The notes under the pieces: generated by a model
The model's input: the letters and a program-made list of their open reading frames with translations, nothing else
Told to the model about the DNA's origin: nothing
The model's database searches: none
In this document: piece by piece, positions 25,245 to 32,867 of the stretch
Layout of the letters: every line of letters starts with the position of its first letter
How positions within the stretch are numbered: the stretch's first letter is position 1
DNA from: HKST-UBA178 sp965223815
GTDB lineage: Bacteria > Pseudomonadota > Gammaproteobacteria > Chromatiales > Chromatiaceae
DNA length: 64,000 nucleotides
Direction: 5' to 3'
Assembly: GCA_965223815.1 (NCBI GenBank)
Contig: OZ245019.1
Location: forward strand, 1,922,001 to 1,986,000
Translations under genes and position numbers: made by a program

Positions 25245-26203
25245 TGGCCTCTGGCACAAATGCCTCTATTGGCGCCCAGCTTGGGGAGGCCTATTACCAG
25301 GTTTGTGTATCGGAGCTGCAGGCGCTCAAGCCTGGAAATGTGCATCGTTACGCGCCTGGGCACGGCATGACAATGGAGGATTTCCTGAAAAGCGCGGAAG
25401 TGAGCAGGGGCCCGATTTCCGAGTTACGTCTGGGCATGGGGGAGAGGATTTACCAGGCAGTCTTGGCTACCCGTAAAGCCGTTGCCTGCAATACCAACCT
25501 TGGCATTCTCCTGCTGAGCGGTCCTCTGATACAGGCGGTATTGGAAGCGGATGGTCAGGGCTCGCTCAGGCAGCGTCTGCGGTGCGTGCTAGAACTGACG
25601 GACAGCGAAGACACTCGCTGGATAAACGAGGCCATTTCCATGGCCAATCCCGGAGGGCTCGGCAAGTCGTCGCGCCACGACGTCAGGGGGAGCGACAACG
25701 CACCGCTCATGGAGGTGATGGCGTATGCCGCCGAGTGGGATCGCATCGCATGGATGTACGTCACCGGTTTCTCTGATTTGTTTGAATACGGTAAGCCGTT
25801 ATTCGGCGATTTACAAACCAGGTGGGGCGATCAGTCCTGGGCGACCAGTGCGCTCTATATGAAGCTTCTCAGTCGATTCCCCGATACCCATATCCAACGC
25901 AAGTACGGGTATATGAAGGCAAGTGAAATTAGTGCCAGGGCAAAGGAGTTTGCCGACCGGCTTGTGGATTGCGAGTACCCTGAGCAATATCACGGGCCGC
26001 TACTCGCTCTGGATAGCGAATTCAAAAAAGAGGGTATTAATCCAGGCACGACCGCGGACCTTACAGTGGCGGTTCTACTGTTGGTTCGTTTGGAGAAGAT
26101 ACTTTCCCAATTTGAGACAAAGACGGGTTTTTCCCGCACACGGGGTTATGGACAGGGTACCGCCATCAACCCAAATTCTTGTACCGAGAAGATAGCGCCA
26201 TAG
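25244..26203 (+). CDS. CitG/MdcB-like triphosphoribosyl-dephospho-CoA synthase family protein
   Basis: 319 residues from the ATG at 25244, which overlaps the previous stop (TAATG); GGAGG lies about ten bases upstream. The family motif ELQALKPGNVHRYAPGHGM opens the protein; later blocks are NTNLGILLLSGPLIQAV, ANPGGLGKSSRHDV and KEGINPGTTADLTVAVLLL, matching CitG-type enzymes that attach a ribosyl chain. No citrate lyase or malonate decarboxylase genes are here. Members in bacterial H4MPT clusters have been proposed to act in H4MPT or methylofuran assembly. That assignment is by context. Confidence 0.8.
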   Translation: MASGTNASIGAQLGEAYYQVCVSELQALKPGNVHRYAPGHGMTMEDFLKSAEVSRGPISELRLGMGERIYQAVLATRKAVACNTNLGILLLSGPLIQAVLEADGQGSLRQRLRCVLELTDSEDTRWINEAISMANPGGLGKSSRHDVRGSDNAPLMEVMAYAAEWDRIAWMYVTGFSDLFEYGKPLFGDLQTRWGDQSWATSALYMKLLSRFPDTHIQRKYGYMKASEISARAKEFADRLVDCEYPEQYHGPLLALDSEFKKEGINPGTTADLTVAVLLLVRLEKILSQFETKTGFSRTRGYGQGTAINPNSCTEKIAP

Positions 26204-26212
26204 GAGGAAGAA

Positions 26213-26725
26213 ATGTCTGTAATCGATAGAGTACTGGTTGGTGAGTCCCTGGTGGGTGACGGTAACGAAGTAGCGCACATTGACCTGCTAATCGGACCTC
26301 GCGGATCAGCTGTTGAAACTGCGTTCTGCACCGGTCTGGTGAACAACAAGGACGGTTTCACCTCGCTGCTGGCCGTCGTGGCCCCCAACCTACCCTGCAA
26401 ACCCAGCACCATGATGTTCAATAAAGTCACGATCAAAGGAGCCAAGCAAGCGGTGCAGATGTTCGGGCCCGCCCAGCGTGGCGTTGCCATGGCGGTCGCG
26501 GACTGTGTGGAAGATGGGACCATACCCGCCGCTGAGGCTGACGATGTTTTTATATGCGTCGGCGTGTTCATTCACTGGGAAGCCGAGGATGACATCAAGA
26601 TTCAGGACTACAATTATCAGGCGACCAAGGAGTCGATACAGAGGGCGCTGGCGGGTGAGCCCAAGGCCAGCGACGTGGTTGCGAACAAGGGGGCTTCGGA
26701 GCATCCCTTTGCCGCTCACAAGTAG
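26213..26725 (+). CDS. fae: Formaldehyde-activating enzyme
   Basis: 170 residues, full length. Very strong ribosome site (AGGAGGAAGAA before the ATG), as expected for an abundant protein. The catalytic His lies in GNEVAHIDLLIGPRG near residue 22, with conserved GFTSLLAVVAPNLPCKP, MMFNKVTIKGAKQA and GPAQRGVAMAVADCVE. Fae condenses formaldehyde with H4MPT to methylene-H4MPT, the entry reaction of the pathway encoded around it. A stable hairpin follows the gene. Confidence 0.97.
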   Translation: MSVIDRVLVGESLVGDGNEVAHIDLLIGPRGSAVETAFCTGLVNNKDGFTSLLAVVAPNLPCKPSTMMFNKVTIKGAKQAVQMFGPAQRGVAMAVADCVEDGTIPAAEADDVFICVGVFIHWEAEDDIKIQDYNYQATKESIQRALAGEPKASDVVANKGASEHPFAAHK

Positions 26726-26737
26726 CCCCTGAGCTAC

Positions 26738-26760
26738 GCCGGCACAGGGAGCGTGCCGGC
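26738..26760 (+). terminator. Stable hairpin behind fae
   Basis: GCCGGCAC, AGGGAGC, GTGCCGGC: perfect 8-bp GC-rich stem starting 12 bp after the fae stop. No T-run follows, so it may protect the 3' end of the fae message or partly stop transcription, and the downstream genes would then be expressed less. Confidence 0.6.
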
Positions 26761-26800
26761 CGTTCGGGTTCGATCGATCCAATAAAGGCGGGGGTTAATA

Positions 26801-28033
26801 GTGCGTTGTCTCGAGTGTAACGAAGAGCTGGAGTATCTGAATAACGAGCATCTGCTGGGCTGCTGCGGACTCACGCTTCAGGAGTATGCGATCAGGTACC
26901 ATTTGCCACTGGATATACTCGTAGATGGAGCATCCATTAACCCTGCTGAAACGGCGCCCGGTGATCCCCCCCCCTCCCGTACTCCCTCGGAGCAGGCGCG
27001 GGCAGTGCTCAGAGCCATGAGTTGGGCCGGACTGCTGGATCGGGAGGAGGGGTGTGTCTGCGTCATGGGCGAGGTAAGGCGTCTTGATCTCTTATTGTGG
27101 GATCTACAATGGCTCCGCGAATACGGCTTCAGGTACAAACAGGAATACCACTACTCCGACACCTCTCACAGGGTCGTTGCACGGAATCTGCTCAGGGCGC
27201 CCCGGAGTTCCATTGAACAACCGCTGGAAAACAGGTTGTCTCCGGTGTCGCCTCCCGATTTTCTGTTTTGCCTGGCAGTCGTTGTTGCCCATATCGGTGA
27301 AATACAGAATGACTACCTGTTTTTACAGTTCCCAAAAAAGCAAGATGGAAAAACCATTGCGATGGAGTTGGCACAAAGGAGTGTTCGCTTCGAGGAATTG
27401 GATGCGGCTGATCATCCGCAGGGTATTTTGTTGCGTGCTGCCAGCAGAAAAGATACCTGGTGCCTGATGGCGCTGATAGAGAAGTATCTTGCTGAGATGC
27501 CAGGTGCACTTGAGCGCTTTCAGCAAAAAACGCCGGAAGTTACGGTGTCAAAAGAGTTGATTTTCGATTCCGCCCATTTCATTACTGACCATCCATCAAA
27601 ATGCTCCAACTTGCACGGTGGTCGATATCTGTTGCATGTAAAAGTCAGAGGCCGTGTCGATCCCGTGACCGGGTGCGTAATAGACTACGGCTACCTGAAG
27701 CGGGTGGCCAGTCAACAGATAGTGGAGCGTTTCGATCACCAGAATCTCAACTATTCATCATCTGAACTCGCCTGGCGTTCCAGCACGGAACTGCTTTGTA
27801 TCTATATTTGGGAGCTACTGATCCCCTATCTTCCAGGGCTGGTGGAGTTGCAGCTTTACGAGACCACCCAATCCTGGTGCAACTACACAGGCCCAACCCT
27901 GGAGCAGTTCAGGGAGCAAGGTCGCAATCCCTTATTGACGCATTTCACTGACGACTATCTGGGCAACTCCCGATTGCGGGACCTCATCGGGGAGAAGCCG
28001 GTTGCGTTAATGGAGGTGGTTACCAAAGGTTAA
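26801..28033 (+). CDS. Fusion: N-terminal Zn-ribbon/MucR-like part plus C-terminal 6-pyruvoyl-tetrahydropterin-synthase-like domain
   Basis: 410 residues from a GTG. Residues 1-40 read CLECNEELEYLNNEHLLGCC then LTLQEYAIRYHLPLDI, like the small Cys-containing ROS/MucR type. Residues 60-245 are unassigned. Residues 250-370 match the PTPS/QueD fold: LIFDSAHFI (His259), KCSNLHGGRY (Cys268, His272), VIDYGYLK, RFDHQNLN (His313) and LYETTQ (Glu354). In PTPS the second metal His of HGH stands where Gly274 is found here. Such pterin-enzyme-like proteins occur in bacterial H4MPT clusters; the reaction is unknown. Follows fae on the same strand. Confidence 0.75.
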   Translation: MRCLECNEELEYLNNEHLLGCCGLTLQEYAIRYHLPLDILVDGASINPAETAPGDPPPSRTPSEQARAVLRAMSWAGLLDREEGCVCVMGEVRRLDLLLWDLQWLREYGFRYKQEYHYSDTSHRVVARNLLRAPRSSIEQPLENRLSPVSPPDFLFCLAVVVAHIGEIQNDYLFLQFPKKQDGKTIAMELAQRSVRFEELDAADHPQGILLRAASRKDTWCLMALIEKYLAEMPGALERFQQKTPEVTVSKELIFDSAHFITDHPSKCSNLHGGRYLLHVKVRGRVDPVTGCVIDYGYLKRVASQQIVERFDHQNLNYSSSELAWRSSTELLCIYIWELLIPYLPGLVELQLYETTQSWCNYTGPTLEQFREQGRNPLLTHFTDDYLGNSRLRDLIGEKPVALMEVVTKG

Positions 28034-28042
28034 GGATTAGCG

Positions 28043-28744
28043 TTATTGGATTCGTCGGGGGTCTATGAACTCGCTGATGTCACTGCCATTGATAGTGCCA
28101 TTGTGCAGAGCGGTGGCCAGCAGACAACCCGAGACGCCGATCTGGTGGAGTCTCTTCAAATCGTCGCCGTCTCCTACTCCGCCGCCGGCGTAAAATCGAG
28201 TAGCCGGGCACTTCGATTGCAGCCGGGATAGCAACGCGAGATCGGGACCCCGTGAGCTGCCGACATGTGAAAGACTCACGACAATCACCTCGTGGGGCCA
28301 TAATCGGTGTTGTTCAAGTAGGGCCGGTGGTCCCAGGAAGCCTCGTTTGCGAAAGTCGAGAGAAAGCAGAGCGGCTGGATGCCTGGCCTTGATGTCGATA
28401 AATTCGGCTAACCCGCTCAGGGATTCGCTGCCTATGATTGGGCGTGAGAATTCCGCTATCTGCTCCAACTCGACAATTCCGTTATCCACCCAGAGGGCGA
28501 GCTGTGGGTATGCGGTGTGAATTCGGCGAATGGACTGGAGGTTATTTCCGCTGCCGGTGATGGCATCCAGATCAGCAACGTAGAGGGTATCAAATGGATA
28601 AAGCGACAACAAAGCAGCTACCACATCCAGGGGATAGCTGGAGCGACAAAGCGGCGAGGAGAGCGGCTTATAACTTTCACGGTTTCCAAGATGAGCGGCG
28701 ACTACTTGGCTACCTTTCAGATCCAGCACGGGAACCAGTTTCAT
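28043..28744 (-). CDS. HisA-like TIM-barrel protein of the methylofuran/H4MPT cluster
   Basis: 233 residues, opposite in strand to the genes on both sides. MKLVPVLDLKGSQVVAAHLG at the start and YAGGGVGDGDDLKRLHQIGV near the end are the phosphate-binding ends of a HisA/HisF-like barrel; LYVADLDAITGSG and LLSLDFRKRGFLGPP lie between. It is not a normal histidine HisA, since no his genes are near and the sequence diverges. HisA-related proteins are known in C1 cofactor clusters, of unknown reaction. Its start is only 20 bp from the divergent ATP-grasp gene; it ends 9 bp from the convergent fusion gene. Confidence 0.75.
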   Translation of the reverse strand: MKLVPVLDLKGSQVVAAHLGNRESYKPLSSPLCRSSYPLDVVAALLSLYPFDTLYVADLDAITGSGNNLQSIRRIHTAYPQLALWVDNGIVELEQIAEFSRPIIGSESLSGLAEFIDIKARHPAALLSLDFRKRGFLGPPALLEQHRLWPHEVIVVSLSHVGSSRGPDLALLSRLQSKCPATRFYAGGGVGDGDDLKRLHQIGVSGCLLATALHNGTINGSDISEFIDPRRIQ

Positions 28745-28764
28745 GTTAATCCTGGATTTTTGAG

Positions 28765-29769
28765 ATGCGGATTTTTGTCTTCGAGTATATTACCGGCGGC
28801 GGCATGCTTAACAGTGCCTTACCGAAATCCCTCGCGGAAGAGGGTGACATGATGCTCCGCGCACTGGTCTCAGATCTTGCCGAAATCGATGATGTAGAGC
28901 TGCTGGTGACTCGTGACGCCAGACTGGGAGCACCCCGTCTGCCAGTAGAGTGCCGGCTGCTTGCGGATGCCGATGAGTTTCCACCGGTATGGCAGGAATG
29001 TCTGAATCAGGTCGATGCCGTATGGCCCATTGCTCCAGAGTCCCACCGTATCCTAGAGCAGATCAGTGTTTTGATCGAGGCGGCGGGAAAGCTACTGCTG
29101 AACAGCCCCTCCGGAGCCGTGGCTTTGGCGGCGAGCAAAGTGGCTACCGCCCGTCGCTTACAGCAGCTTGGCGTCGCTGTGGTGCCGACGTTCGAACTCG
29201 ATGACGTGTTGCCGGAACTTGATGGCCAGTGGGTACTCAAGCCGAACGACGGTGCAGGTTGCCTGGGCTCCAGGATATGTACGGATTCGGAGGAACTCTA
29301 TCGCCAGATCGACGAGCTTCCCATTCATTTACCCTATATCATACAGCCTTTCGTCAGCGGCATGGCCACCAGCCTCTGTATGCTGGTACGCGGCGGGGAG
29401 GTTGAGATCCTCAGTGTCAACTTGCAGAGAATCGCGGTTATGGACAATGCCTTTCTGCTGTTGGGGTGTGAGGTCAATGGTGTACGTGGGGATGCTGAGC
29501 CATACCGGGCGATTGGGCAGGCGATTGGTGCAGCCGCGACCGGACTCTGGGGATTTGTGGGAGTGGATTTGATCAACACTGGCAGCGGTCTCGAGGTGTT
29601 GGAAATAAATCCTCGGCTCACCACCTCTTATGTAGGACTCAAGGAGTCCATAGGTGTCAATCCAGCAGCGCTGGTTATGGAGCTGACCAACAGTGAAAGC
29701 CTTATGCCGCGCTTATCCAACCGAGGGAGGCTGGTGGATGTGAATCTGGAGTGCAACGGTGCTGCTTGA
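28765..29769 (+). CDS. MfnD-like ATP-grasp glutamate ligase (methylofuran synthesis)
   Basis: 334 residues. Starts MRIFVFEYITGGG, typical of the family that contains archaeal tyramine-glutamate ligase MfnD. ATP-grasp pieces: GAVALAASKVATARRLQQLG, GQWVLKPNDGAGCLGSRI, YIIQPFVSGMATSLCML and VLEINPRLTTSYVGL. Bacterial methylofuran carries tyrosine instead of tyramine, so the acceptor here may be tyrosine; this is inference from published cofactor structure. Overlaps the next gene by 11 bp. Little ribosome site is visible; its start is 20 bp from a divergent start. Confidence 0.8.
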   Translation: MRIFVFEYITGGGMLNSALPKSLAEEGDMMLRALVSDLAEIDDVELLVTRDARLGAPRLPVECRLLADADEFPPVWQECLNQVDAVWPIAPESHRILEQISVLIEAAGKLLLNSPSGAVALAASKVATARRLQQLGVAVVPTFELDDVLPELDGQWVLKPNDGAGCLGSRICTDSEELYRQIDELPIHLPYIIQPFVSGMATSLCMLVRGGEVEILSVNLQRIAVMDNAFLLLGCEVNGVRGDAEPYRAIGQAIGAAATGLWGFVGVDLINTGSGLEVLEINPRLTTSYVGLKESIGVNPAALVMELTNSESLMPRLSNRGRLVDVNLECNGAA

Positions 29770-30811
29770 ATCCACCATCGGCTGGGACCTTGGTGGCGCC
29801 CACGTAAAGGCGGTGCGTCTTGATGGGGCAGGTCGAGTAGAAAATCTGATCCAGCTCCCCTGCCCATTGTGGCAGGGCCTGGATAATCTGGAGCGGGCAA
29901 TCGATAGAGCAATCGACAGTCTGCCGGGTCCGGTCGAATCGCACGCGGTTACCATGACGGGAGAATTGGTCGATTTATTCGAGGACAGGTGCCGCGGAGT
30001 AACCACCCTGGTGGAGCTGATGTGCAACCGGTTCCCCGATGCGAAGCTTCGCTTTTTCGCGGGCCAGAGCGGATTTCTCAGCAGAGAGAAAGCGACTATG
30101 GCCCCCCGTCAGGTGGCTTCAGCCAACTGGTACGCGACGGGTTTACTTGCTGCCCGGCAATTACCCTATGGGCTGCTGCTGGATGTGGGCAGCACCACAA
30201 CTGATCTAGTGCCATTCGACCAAGGTCGCCCAGCCACGGTGGGAAACGATGATCATGAACGAATGCGGTACCAGGAACTGTTGTACACAGGCGTTGTACG
30301 CACTCCGTTGATGGCTATCGCGACCCAAGCACCTTTTGCAGGGGAGTGGGTACCCTTGATGGCTGAGCACTTCTCTACCACTGCCGATGTTTACCGGTTG
30401 ACCGGGGATTTACCGGATCGAGCGGATCTTTTACAAACGGCTGATGGTGGGGAGAAGAGTGTCATTTGCAGCGCCCGTCGGGTTGCCCGTATGCTTGGAT
30501 TGGATCTGGATGCGGCCAATATCGATGTCTGGCGGAAACTGGCTGCCTTCTTTGCGGAACAACAGATCCGAAGCTTGGCGGATGCCTGTGAACGTCTCCT
30601 CTCTCGGGGGCGGCTTCCGGAGGATGCACCGCTGATCGGTGCCGGTGTGGGCGCTTTCCTGGTAGAGCGGCTCTCTTTGCGCTTAGCCAGGCCCTATATC
30701 CCATTTGATCATCTGTTTACCGACTGGGAGCCTGGTCACCAGGTCCGGGTGGCGGATTGTGCGCCGGCAGTAGCGGTAGCCCGGCTCGCCCAGCAGCAGG
30801 CAAGGCCATGA
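29759..30811 (+). CDS. MfnF-like H4MPT-linked C1 pathway protein (hydantoinase/oxoprolinase fold)
   Basis: 350 residues from a GTG inside the end of the previous gene. ASKHA/oxoprolinase-like motifs: GWDLGGAHVKAVRLDG (phosphate 1), VTMTGELVDLFEDR, LLLDVGSTTTDLVPFDQG (phosphate 2) and LIGAGVGAFLVERL. The archaeal member MfnF couples the furan pyrophosphate to glutamyl-tyramine in methanofuran synthesis; the same reaction with a tyrosine derivative is a fair guess here. Ends ATGA with pabB. Confidence 0.82.
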   Translation: MLLESTIGWDLGGAHVKAVRLDGAGRVENLIQLPCPLWQGLDNLERAIDRAIDSLPGPVESHAVTMTGELVDLFEDRCRGVTTLVELMCNRFPDAKLRFFAGQSGFLSREKATMAPRQVASANWYATGLLAARQLPYGLLLDVGSTTTDLVPFDQGRPATVGNDDHERMRYQELLYTGVVRTPLMAIATQAPFAGEWVPLMAEHFSTTADVYRLTGDLPDRADLLQTADGGEKSVICSARRVARMLGLDLDAANIDVWRKLAAFFAEQQIRSLADACERLLSRGRLPEDAPLIGAGVGAFLVERLSLRLARPYIPFDHLFTDWEPGHQVRVADCAPAVAVARLAQQQARP

Positions 30812-32181
30812 AACTGATTGCCCGTGAGTATCCGTACCGAGAAGACAGTACGTTCGTCTTCAACAGGCTGGCTCACCAGCCCTGGGCGGTGTTTCTTGAC
30901 AGCGGCCGGCCGTTTTGCGAACAGGGTCGTTACGATATCTTGAGTGCCGCCCCACTTAAGACCCTGGTTACCCGAGGGGGTAAGACCTGTATCCGACAAG
31001 GGAGTAGTTCCCGCATTTCGATGGAGGACCCCTTTGCTCTGGTCCAGGAGGCGCTTGGAGAGCCTGTAGAGAGTCTGGATCGGATTCCCTTCTGTGGTGG
31101 TGCGGTGGGTTATTTTGGCTACGATCTTGGCCGCTGTCTGGAGAGATTACCCAGCCTGGCGGACAATGATGAGAATATTCCGGAGATGGCAGTAGCTATC
31201 TATGATCAGGCATTGGTAGTTGATCACCTGGAACGCCAAAGTTGGTTGCTAGGGACATCCAGTAACCTGGAAACTTTTCACCGGTTGTTGTCAAGTGTAT
31301 CGAACCGGGAGACTGTGCAGCACCCGCCTTTTCGTGTGCTCAGTGAAGTTGTATCCAATATGACCCGTACCCAATACCTCGCTAAAGTCTCCCGAATAAA
31401 GGAGTACATTCGAGATGGCGATTGTTATCAGGTAAACCTCGCTCAACGATTCTCGGCTGCTGCGGAGGGAAATTCCTGGGATGGGTATAAAGCTCTTCGT
31501 CAGCTCAATGCAGCACCTTTCGGCGCCTATTTGAACCTGCCCCACTGCCAGGTGTTGAGTTCTTCACCCGAGCGCTTCCTAAAATGCCGGGGCGGTCAGG
31601 TTGAAACACGGCCGATCAAGGGTACTTGTCCGCGGGGAAGAAATACCATAGAGGATTTGATGCGACAGGAGGTGCTGCAGGCCAGCGACAAGGACCGTGC
31701 AGAAAACTTGATGATTGTCGACTTGCTGCGCAACGATCTGGGTAAAGTTTGCGAGATTGGAAGCATCTCCGTGCCGGAGCTGTTCAAACTGGAAAGCTTC
31801 AGCCGCGTACACCATCTGGTAAGCACTGTAACTGGCCGACTGGCCGGCAACGAGCACGCGGCGAGCCTGTTGCGGGCATGCTTCCCAGGAGGCTCCATCA
31901 CAGGCGCTCCAAAGCTGCGCGCTATGGAGATAATAGAGGAACTGGAGCCGCATCGTAGAGGCGTATACTGCGGCGCCATCGGTTACCTTGGGTTCGATGG
32001 ATCAATGGATACCAACATAGCGATACGTACCCTTGTCTATGCAGATGGTATGGCCCGATTCTGGGCTGGTGGTGCGATCGTCGACGATTCCGATCCGGAG
32101 CTGGAATATCAGGAGACCTACCACAAGGCCGTTCCGATACTGGATCTGCTGGAGCAAAAGGGTGCAGAGCGGTGTGGGTAG
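30808..32181 (+). CDS. pabB: Aminodeoxychorismate synthase component I (PabB-like)
   Basis: 457 residues from the ATG at 30808, overlapping the preceding stop (ATGA); the longer frame from 30757 is inside the upstream gene. Chorismate-binding fold: GGAVGYFGYDLGR, YQVNLAQRFSA, LSSSPERFLK, RPIKGTCPRGRN, DLLRNDLGKVCEIGS, GGSITGAPKLRAMEIIEELE and a final GGAIVDDSDPELEYQE. Makes aminodeoxychorismate, precursor of the p-aminobenzoate used by MptG. A dedicated copy within a H4MPT cluster suggests extra demand for p-aminobenzoate beyond folate. Anthranilate synthase is less likely by context. Confidence 0.88.
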   Translation: MKLIAREYPYREDSTFVFNRLAHQPWAVFLDSGRPFCEQGRYDILSAAPLKTLVTRGGKTCIRQGSSSRISMEDPFALVQEALGEPVESLDRIPFCGGAVGYFGYDLGRCLERLPSLADNDENIPEMAVAIYDQALVVDHLERQSWLLGTSSNLETFHRLLSSVSNRETVQHPPFRVLSEVVSNMTRTQYLAKVSRIKEYIRDGDCYQVNLAQRFSAAAEGNSWDGYKALRQLNAAPFGAYLNLPHCQVLSSSPERFLKCRGGQVETRPIKGTCPRGRNTIEDLMRQEVLQASDKDRAENLMIVDLLRNDLGKVCEIGSISVPELFKLESFSRVHHLVSTVTGRLAGNEHAASLLRACFPGGSITGAPKLRAMEIIEELEPHRRGVYCGAIGYLGFDGSMDTNIAIRTLVYADGMARFWAGGAIVDDSDPELEYQETYHKAVPILDLLEQKGAERCG

Positions 32182-32810
32182 TAAAACTTGGAGGCAGCCT
32201 GTTTCGTTCGCAAAACCTGGTTCGCTGGTTACAGTCGATGGAGGGGCTGGGACTGGTTCTGGTACCCGGGGGCGGACCCTTTGCCGATCAGGTACGCATG
32301 GCCCAACGGCGTTGGCATTTCGGCGATGCCGTTGCTCATCACATGGCGCTGATTGCAATGGAACAATATGGAAGGATGATCTGTGCTCTCCACCCCGGCC
32401 TAAAACCCGCGTCCAGCCGCTCTGAGATGGATCATTTACTGAAAAAGGGCAGGGTGCCCGTTTGGATGGCTTCAGCCATGGTGCTGGGAGAACCCAGACT
32501 AGAACGCAACTGGGACCTGACATCAGACTCTCTCGCCGCCTGGCTCACTGCACTGCTGCAGGCCGAAGCCCTGCTGCTGATTAAGTCGGCTGTGATTGAA
32601 CCGGGTTCAGCCCCAATAGACGATTTGGTGGCGGGCGGCCTGGTTGACAAGGCCTTTGGGCATTACGCCAGGGCCGCCGGAAGACCAGTCTGGATAGTGT
32701 CCGATTCAGAAGGCGAACAGCATCCCGGCGTCAATGCATTTTCAATACGGGATTTCATCGCAGGCGGCAGCCGGCCGCACCATTCGGCACTGAGAGTCGC
32801 TTTACAGTAA
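32172..32810 (+). CDS. MfnE-like amino acid kinase-fold protein (methylofuran synthesis)
   Basis: 212 residues from a GTG overlapping the pabB end by 10 bp. The amino-acid-kinase start MWVVKLGGSLF is followed by GLVLVPGGGPFADQVRMAQ and a C-terminal GGSRPHHSALRVAL. The family includes archaeal MfnE, which phosphorylates the aminomethylfuran phosphate to the pyrophosphate used by MfnF. Presence of MfnD-, MfnE- and MfnF-like genes in a row supports this. Last gene of the plus-strand cofactor cluster. Confidence 0.8.
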   Translation: MWVVKLGGSLFRSQNLVRWLQSMEGLGLVLVPGGGPFADQVRMAQRRWHFGDAVAHHMALIAMEQYGRMICALHPGLKPASSRSEMDHLLKKGRVPVWMASAMVLGEPRLERNWDLTSDSLAAWLTALLQAEALLLIKSAVIEPGSAPIDDLVAGGLVDKAFGHYARAAGRPVWIVSDSEGEQHPGVNAFSIRDFIAGGSRPHHSALRVALQ

Positions 32811-32867
32811 AGCGCTTTGGGACAGTTGTCGGTGTTCTTTTTTTTACAACATAGTTCCCACAGAGAT

